DNA of 64,000 nt, from contig DATMYR010000069.1 in NCBI GenBank assembly GCA_035560815.1, positions 62,001-126,000 on the forward strand, read 5' to 3'. The notes beneath the pieces are model-generated. The model was not told the DNA's origin and searched no databases. It saw only the letters and a program-made list of their open reading frames with translations. Below are positions 60,501 through 64,000 of this stretch, piece after piece. Each line of letters starts with the position of its first letter. Position 1 is the stretch's first letter. This stretch comes from UBA5314 sp035560815 (GTDB taxonomy: Bacteria > Bacillota > Syntrophomonadia > Syntrophomonadales > Syntrophomonadaceae). A program made the translations under genes and the position numbers.

Positions 60501-61676
60501 TTATTTTGCTTCTGCCAACCTCTCCTCTTGCGCCTTATGCGCACCCAGGTATTCGTCAATTTGCTCCTCGGCATACTGCAAATGGGCGCTCTCATTCTGT
60601 AAAAGGTAAATGGTGTTTTCGATCCTATTTTGGCCTTCTTTAATATCGTTCCACAGACTTTCTTCTTCAAAAATATTCATGCATTCCTGCAGGTCTTCTG
60701 CTCTGCCGGTCTCCAAATAATGCTGAAAGGCACTCAAAGTGGCTGAATCCTGATACTTAGGGTGAATTATGGAACGGTTCAGAATTAAGTTGTAAAGGGA
60801 AAGATACCCGCGGGCTGTAGCGAGTTTTTCTTCAGCCATATCGGAGTCCTGCTGACACCGAGCATGAAACATTTCTCCTAAGGCTGGCCAGTTCTCCAGA
60901 GCACTTTTGAAGCGGTCACAAGCCTTCTCATATTCCCGGTATCGAATATAGTAAATTTTCATGTCATGTTGATATTTGCTGTTCAGACCCTGTTTCCGTT
61001 TTTTTGTGAAAGGGGACAAAAATCCGATGCTTTTCTTGGTCTTATCGTCCGCCTTCTCTGGTTTGTTTGGAGGGTTTCCTGGTTCGGAGGGTAGGAGGTC
61101 GGCGTTTGATAAGAACAACTGGCGCGTTTCCAGGGCTTTTTCCCAGAAATTGATTTGCTTCTGTAAGTTGCCTAGGCATTTTAAAGCTGCCTGGCACATG
61201 CGGATATCACGCAGGATTTCTTCCTTATTGCGAGTGTAGCGTTTGGCCTTCTTGTTCTTACCATAGGTCTGCACAGCGGGTTCTGGCGCAGAAATTTCGT
61301 GCAATCCTTCCAATAGATCCAGATCTTGGATCGTCATAGAGTCCAGTTCCTCACCCTGATTTTTAACGAAATAGAACCGGGTATTGGTAGGTGCAAAGTA
61401 ATAGGGGCCCATACTTTCCAGGTATTCATTTTCTTTCAAGATCAATAGATCTTCTTCAGCAGCCAGTTCTTGGTCAATAAGATAAAGCCATTCTGTAATA
61501 GGAGAGGGCGCCGTATTATCCCCGGAGGCAACCTCTTTTAGGGTCAAATAATGATCCAGGTCAATATGAAGGGAAGCGGATGTGTAATAGAAAAGGACCT
61601 TTCCCGGCGGATAATTGCTAAGAGCGCTGAGGTCTGGACAATTGGGATGGGTTTTGTTTAGGAAGCTGACAAACAT
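60501..61676 (-). CDS. Coiled-coil protein of unknown function
   Basis: 391 residues from ATG 61676, with AAAGGTGGAG upstream; an upstream in-frame start at 61727 lacks a ribosome site. No family is recognised. Residues 1-150 look globular (FVSFLNKTHPNCPDLSALSN; YYFAPTNTRFYFVKNQGEE). Residues 165-391 are long charged helices likely to form coiled coils, interrupted near 210-240 by a Lys/Pro-rich linker. There is no signal peptide or membrane helix. Convergent with the rhomboid gene (one base between stops). A cytosolic scaffold role is a guess. Confidence 0.6.
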   Translation of the reverse strand: MFVSFLNKTHPNCPDLSALSNYPPGKVLFYYTSASLHIDLDHYLTLKEVASGDNTAPSPITEWLYLIDQELAAEEDLLILKENEYLESMGPYYFAPTNTRFYFVKNQGEELDSMTIQDLDLLEGLHEISAPEPAVQTYGKNKKAKRYTRNKEEILRDIRMCQAALKCLGNLQKQINFWEKALETRQLFLSNADLLPSEPGNPPNKPEKADDKTKKSIGFLSPFTKKRKQGLNSKYQHDMKIYYIRYREYEKACDRFKSALENWPALGEMFHARCQQDSDMAEEKLATARGYLSLYNLILNRSIIHPKYQDSATLSAFQHYLETGRAEDLQECMNIFEEESLWNDIKEGQNRIENTIYLLQNESAHLQYAEEQIDEYLGAHKAQEERLAEAK

Positions 61677-61843
61677 GCTTTCTCCACCTTTCCGATGAGC
61701 TCTCTTTAGATTTCTATATATTACCAAATATTCCTTCTAATAACAAAGAAAATATGGCGATTTTTTAAAAGTTATTTTTATCATTTCTATTTTTTTCCTA
61801 TAATATCTTCATAGGAACCTTTATAAGAGAGGGGGAAGACATA

Positions 61844-62143
61844 ATGACTGTCAGATTACCGTGGTTTGTGGAAAAATATTGCGAGATTGATGAGGCGTAC
61901 GGGCAGACAATTTCATCAGTAGTTGAAGGAGCAATGCAGCCCGGAGTCCTGGAGGAAAAAACAAAACATCTGGTGGTTCTAGCCTTGGATGCTTTGAAAG
62001 GGTCAACGGAAGGGGTGCGGGTGGTGGCAAGGCAAGCGCGCCAGGCTGGCGCCAGTGATGAAGAGATCATGGAAGTCCTTCGCCTGGCTTATTTTGTCAG
62101 CGGCATGGACACGGTCAAGACCTTTTTGGTAGCCTTTGAATAG
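61844..62143 (+). CDS. Carboxymuconolactone decarboxylase (CMD/AhpD-like) family protein
   Basis: A 99-residue all-helical protein. The family core EEKTKHLVVLALDALKGSTEGVRVVARQARQAGASDEEIMEVLRLA is present (residues 37-82, given here in part by its landmarks KTKHLVVLALDAL and GASDEEIMEVLRLA). The redox CxxC of AhpD is absent: the position reads GSTEGV. It is therefore unlikely to be a peroxidase; the decarboxylase or a non-catalytic role is open. GAGGGGG precedes ATG 61844. The HAD gene follows 11 bp later, probably in one operon. Confidence 0.8.
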   Translation: MTVRLPWFVEKYCEIDEAYGQTISSVVEGAMQPGVLEEKTKHLVVLALDALKGSTEGVRVVARQARQAGASDEEIMEVLRLAYFVSGMDTVKTFLVAFE

Positions 62144-62154
62144 GTGGTGAAAAT

Positions 62155-62862
62155 ATGTTTGATGCTATACTGTTCGATCTGGATGGCACCTTGTTAGATA
62201 TTGATATGGACTTTTTCCTGAAGCATTATTTTGAAAGGATGGCAGGAATGGCCGGTGACTATGGAGTGAGGGATGGAAAACGGCTGGTGGAGCAGGTTTG
62301 GAAATCCACAGCCGCCATGATAGGCAACCGCGATCCCGGAGTGTTTAATGAAGAGGCCTTTATGAACGACTTTTTTTCCGATTGGGAGTTTCCTGAGGAA
62401 CATACCCGCGGTTTCTTCAATGATTTCTATATAAAAGGTTTTCCACTCCTCAGAGAGCTATGCCAGCCGCTGCCATCGGTTCCAGGTTTGATTGAAACGG
62501 TGTTTCGTAAATCGGGCAAGGTTGTCATTGCAACCAATGCTGTGTTTCCTCGTGAGGCTATTCAACAGCGGTTAAACTGGGCAGGGATTGGGAATTTTCC
62601 TTATGAATTGGTTACATCTTATGAGCTAATGCATTTTTGCAAACCTCACCCTGAATACTACCAGGAAATATCTGAAATGATTGGAGTACCACCAGAACGC
62701 TGCTTGATGGTGGGCAACGACAAAGGAGAAGACCTGCCAGCTGGCCGGGTGGGGATGAAGACTTTCCTGGTGGAAGACGGTCTGATTGATTCAGACGTGG
62801 ATCTGATCCCTGATTGGCAGGGAAGCCTGGCTGAGCTTGAAACCTTCATTGGTCGACTCTAG
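62155..62862 (+). CDS. HAD-superfamily hydrolase (phosphatase)
   Basis: 235 residues. Motif I DLDGTLLD gives the nucleophile Asp8 and acid Asp10, and motif II is the Thr in VVIATNAV. Motif III is the Lys of CKPHPEYY, and motif IV is GNDKGED. A helical cap lies between motifs I and II (residues 15-95), as in subfamily I. The enzyme is a cytosolic phosphatase of unknown substrate. It is in an operon with the CMD-family gene. ATG 62155 has AGGTGG upstream. Confidence 0.88.
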   Translation: MFDAILFDLDGTLLDIDMDFFLKHYFERMAGMAGDYGVRDGKRLVEQVWKSTAAMIGNRDPGVFNEEAFMNDFFSDWEFPEEHTRGFFNDFYIKGFPLLRELCQPLPSVPGLIETVFRKSGKVVIATNAVFPREAIQQRLNWAGIGNFPYELVTSYELMHFCKPHPEYYQEISEMIGVPPERCLMVGNDKGEDLPAGRVGMKTFLVEDGLIDSDVDLIPDWQGSLAELETFIGRL

Positions 62863-62951
62863 GGAAACAACGGAACGGTTGGTTTCGTTACATGTAAATA
62901 AGATTAAAACGCCTTCTGGCTGGGCATGATATATGCAGAATCATACGGGAG

Positions 62952-63146
62952 GTGGGAGCGATTCCCCGTTCGAAGAAAGTCCTTACCCAGAAGGATTTGA
63001 TGAAAATCGAAATTGCCAAGGAACTAGGTATCTGGGAAGATGTTGAGCGTTACGGTTGGGGAGCACTCAGCAATGCCACCTGCGGCAGGGTAGGCGGAAT
63101 CTTGCACAGCCGCTTAAAAAATCAGGAGAAAACCAGTGATCAATAA
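62952..63146 (+). CDS. Alpha/beta-type small acid-soluble spore protein
   Basis: About 61-64 residues. KIEIAKELGIWEDVERYGWG followed by GRVGGILHSRLK matches the alpha/beta SASP pattern (the GPR protease site region EIAxELG and the DNA-binding GxVGGxxxxRLV segment), in the divergent subtype with an inserted YGWG. These proteins coat spore DNA. The start is uncertain: GTG 62952 overlaps the ribosome site GGGAGGTG, while ATT 62961 has ideal spacing from it. Monocistronic, ended by a terminator that begins on its stop codon. Confidence 0.78.
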   Translation: MGAIPRSKKVLTQKDLMKIEIAKELGIWEDVERYGWGALSNATCGRVGGILHSRLKNQEKTSDQ

Positions 63147-63178
63147 ACCCGGTCCTTTTTAGGACCGGGTTACTGCTT
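63146..63178 (+). terminator. Rho-independent terminator
   Basis: AACCCGGTCCT - TTTT - AGGACCGGGTT followed by ACTGCTTTTTA. The 11-bp stem starts at the stop codon of the SASP gene. Confidence 0.85.
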
Positions 63179-63310
63179 TTTATAGAGGATTGGGGATGCT
63201 TTTAAAACCTGTTGCCGGGAAGAAAAGGTATAATTATAAAGAGCTAATTCTGGTACACTGTCAACGCTAAACTTGGTATTAATAATGTACCGATCAGGGA
63301 GAGGAGAAAT

Positions 63311-63784
63311 ATGAGCCCTATCGAGAGAGTCAGGGCCTATTTTCAGGCCCAAAAAGTAAACATTGATATTATTGAAATGGACGAGGATACCAGCACCGCT
63401 TACCTGGCGGCCACGGCTCTGGGCACTGAAGTAGGACAGATTGCCAAATCCATCCTATTCAAGAGCCGGAACAGCGACTATCTTATGGTTGTTTCAGCCG
63501 GGGATGTGCGCATTGACACCCGGGCCATCAAGGAGTTAGTAGGGGTTAAGGTTCGTATGGCCAACGGAGAAGAAGTACAGGAAATGACTGGTTTCAATAT
63601 CGGGGGCGTCTGTCCCTTTGCTCTGCAAAAGCCGATTCCCATATACCTGGATGAAAGTCTGAAACGCTATCCCATTGTCTACGCCGCAGCAGGCACCTCC
63701 AATACAGCTGTTCCTGTGAGCTTTTTACAATTGCAAAAGATAACCGGTGGATCGCCCTGCCAGGTCACCCTGCCCCCCGCCTAG
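63311..63784 (+). CDS. YbaK/EbsC-family aminoacyl-tRNA deacylase
   Basis: A 157-residue editing-domain protein. The conserved Lys46 in GQIAKSILFK and the GxxCPFAL loop (GGVCPFALQKPIPIYLDES) are family hallmarks. Members hydrolyse mischarged aminoacyl-tRNAs such as Cys- or Ala-tRNA-Pro. The exact specificity cannot be set from sequence. GGGAGAGGAG precedes ATG 63311. dnaE follows 32 bp later and may be co-transcribed. Confidence 0.88.
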   Translation: MSPIERVRAYFQAQKVNIDIIEMDEDTSTAYLAATALGTEVGQIAKSILFKSRNSDYLMVVSAGDVRIDTRAIKELVGVKVRMANGEEVQEMTGFNIGGVCPFALQKPIPIYLDESLKRYPIVYAAAGTSNTAVPVSFLQLQKITGGSPCQVTLPPA

Positions 63785-63816
63785 GAGTCAGGCGAACGGC
63801 GGAAAAGGAGTCGGAT

Positions 63817-64000
63817 ATGGAAAAGGGTTTTGTTCATTTACACACACATACGGAATATAGTCTTCTCGATGGTGCCTGCCGAATTAAGAATGTGATCAAA
63901 AGGGCGGTGGAATTGGAAATGCCGGCTCTGGCCATCACCGACCACGGTGTGCTTTACGGCGTCATTGATTTCTACCGCCAGGCTAAGAAACAGGGCATTA
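63817..64000 (+). CDS. dnaE: DNA polymerase III alpha subunit DnaE (3' end outside window)
   Basis: Only the first 61 codons are visible. They open MEKGFVHLHTHTEYSLLDGA, the N-terminus of the PHP domain with its metal-binding His pair (HLHTHTEYS), followed by ALAITDHGVLYGVIDF. This is the start of replicative polymerase alpha subunits of the DnaE class. AAAAGGAG lies six bases before ATG 63817. Whether it is the DnaE1 or DnaE3 subtype cannot be told from this fragment. Confidence 0.93.
   Translation, partial: MEKGFVHLHTHTEYSLLDGACRIKNVIKRAVELEMPALAITDHGVLYGVIDFYRQAKKQGI

Overview
The window looks like a chromosomal segment of an anaerobic, spore-forming, syntrophic fatty-acid oxidiser of the Syntrophomonadaceae (Syntrophomonas-like Firmicutes). 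The evidence is a butyrate-type beta-oxidation operon (crotonase, 3-hydroxybutyryl-CoA dehydrogenase, thiolase, CoA-transferase, acyl-CoA dehydrogenase), a complete [FeFe]-hydrogenase maturation cluster (hydG, hydE, hydF with aspA and a TM1266-type regulator), two small acid-soluble spore protein genes, Shine-Dalgarno sites of the AGGAGG type, and moderate GC. The species assignment is an inference from gene content. No plasmid, phage, IS transposase or CRISPR array was seen.

Layout. 1-9.5 kb: flavin reductase fragment, SspH-like spore protein, macro-domain protein, diguanylate cyclase, beta-carbonic anhydrase, AEC carrier, papain-like protease, Ca2+/cation antiporter, SurA/PrsA-like exported protein. 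9.5-10.1 kb: decayed gene remnants. 10.2-24 kb: a three-part GtrA/GT2/PMT membrane glycosyltransferase, a flavodiiron protein with an extra FeS domain, a PilZ c-di-GMP receptor, a NitT/TauT-type ABC transporter, a UbiB/ABC1 kinase, and the division-site operon in the order minD-minE-minC. 24.5-29 kb: class A penicillin-binding protein, PPDK regulatory protein, small proteins and tRNA-Pro(CGG). 29-40 kb is accessory in character: a caspase-like surface protein lies between tRNA-Pro and a decayed tRNA-Pro copy, followed by a MalT/LuxR regulator, an InlB-repeat protein and a copper-amine-oxidase-N-like exported protein. 39.9-46.2 kb (minus strand): hydrogenase maturation operon. 46.5-52.2 kb: GapN-like dehydrogenase, PAS histidine kinase and a CBS-PAS sigma-54 activator. 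52.5-58.9 kb (minus strand): beta-oxidation operon. 59.8-64 kb: rhomboid protease, coiled-coil protein, CMD-family protein, HAD phosphatase, alpha/beta SASP, YbaK protein and the start of dnaE.

Two regulatory systems stand out. First, the hydrogenase maturation operon carries two copies of one leader motif, upstream of the TM1266-like gene and upstream of hydG. Each copy is followed by an intrinsic terminator whose 5' arm can pair with the G-rich end of the motif. This has the architecture of a transcription-attenuating RNA, which I do not recognise as a known class. Second, the beta-oxidation operon has a consensus sigma-54 promoter (GG-N10-GC) with two tandem dyads about 100-125 bp upstream. 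A CBS/PAS sigma-54 activator is encoded convergently at the far end of the operon and is the natural candidate regulator.

Beta-oxidation releases reducing equivalents that such organisms dispose of as hydrogen, so the hydrogenase maturation cluster and the butyrate operon, about 6 kb apart, probably serve the same metabolism. Coordinates of start codons were moved from the longest reading frame to the Shine-Dalgarno-supported start wherever the sequence allowed.
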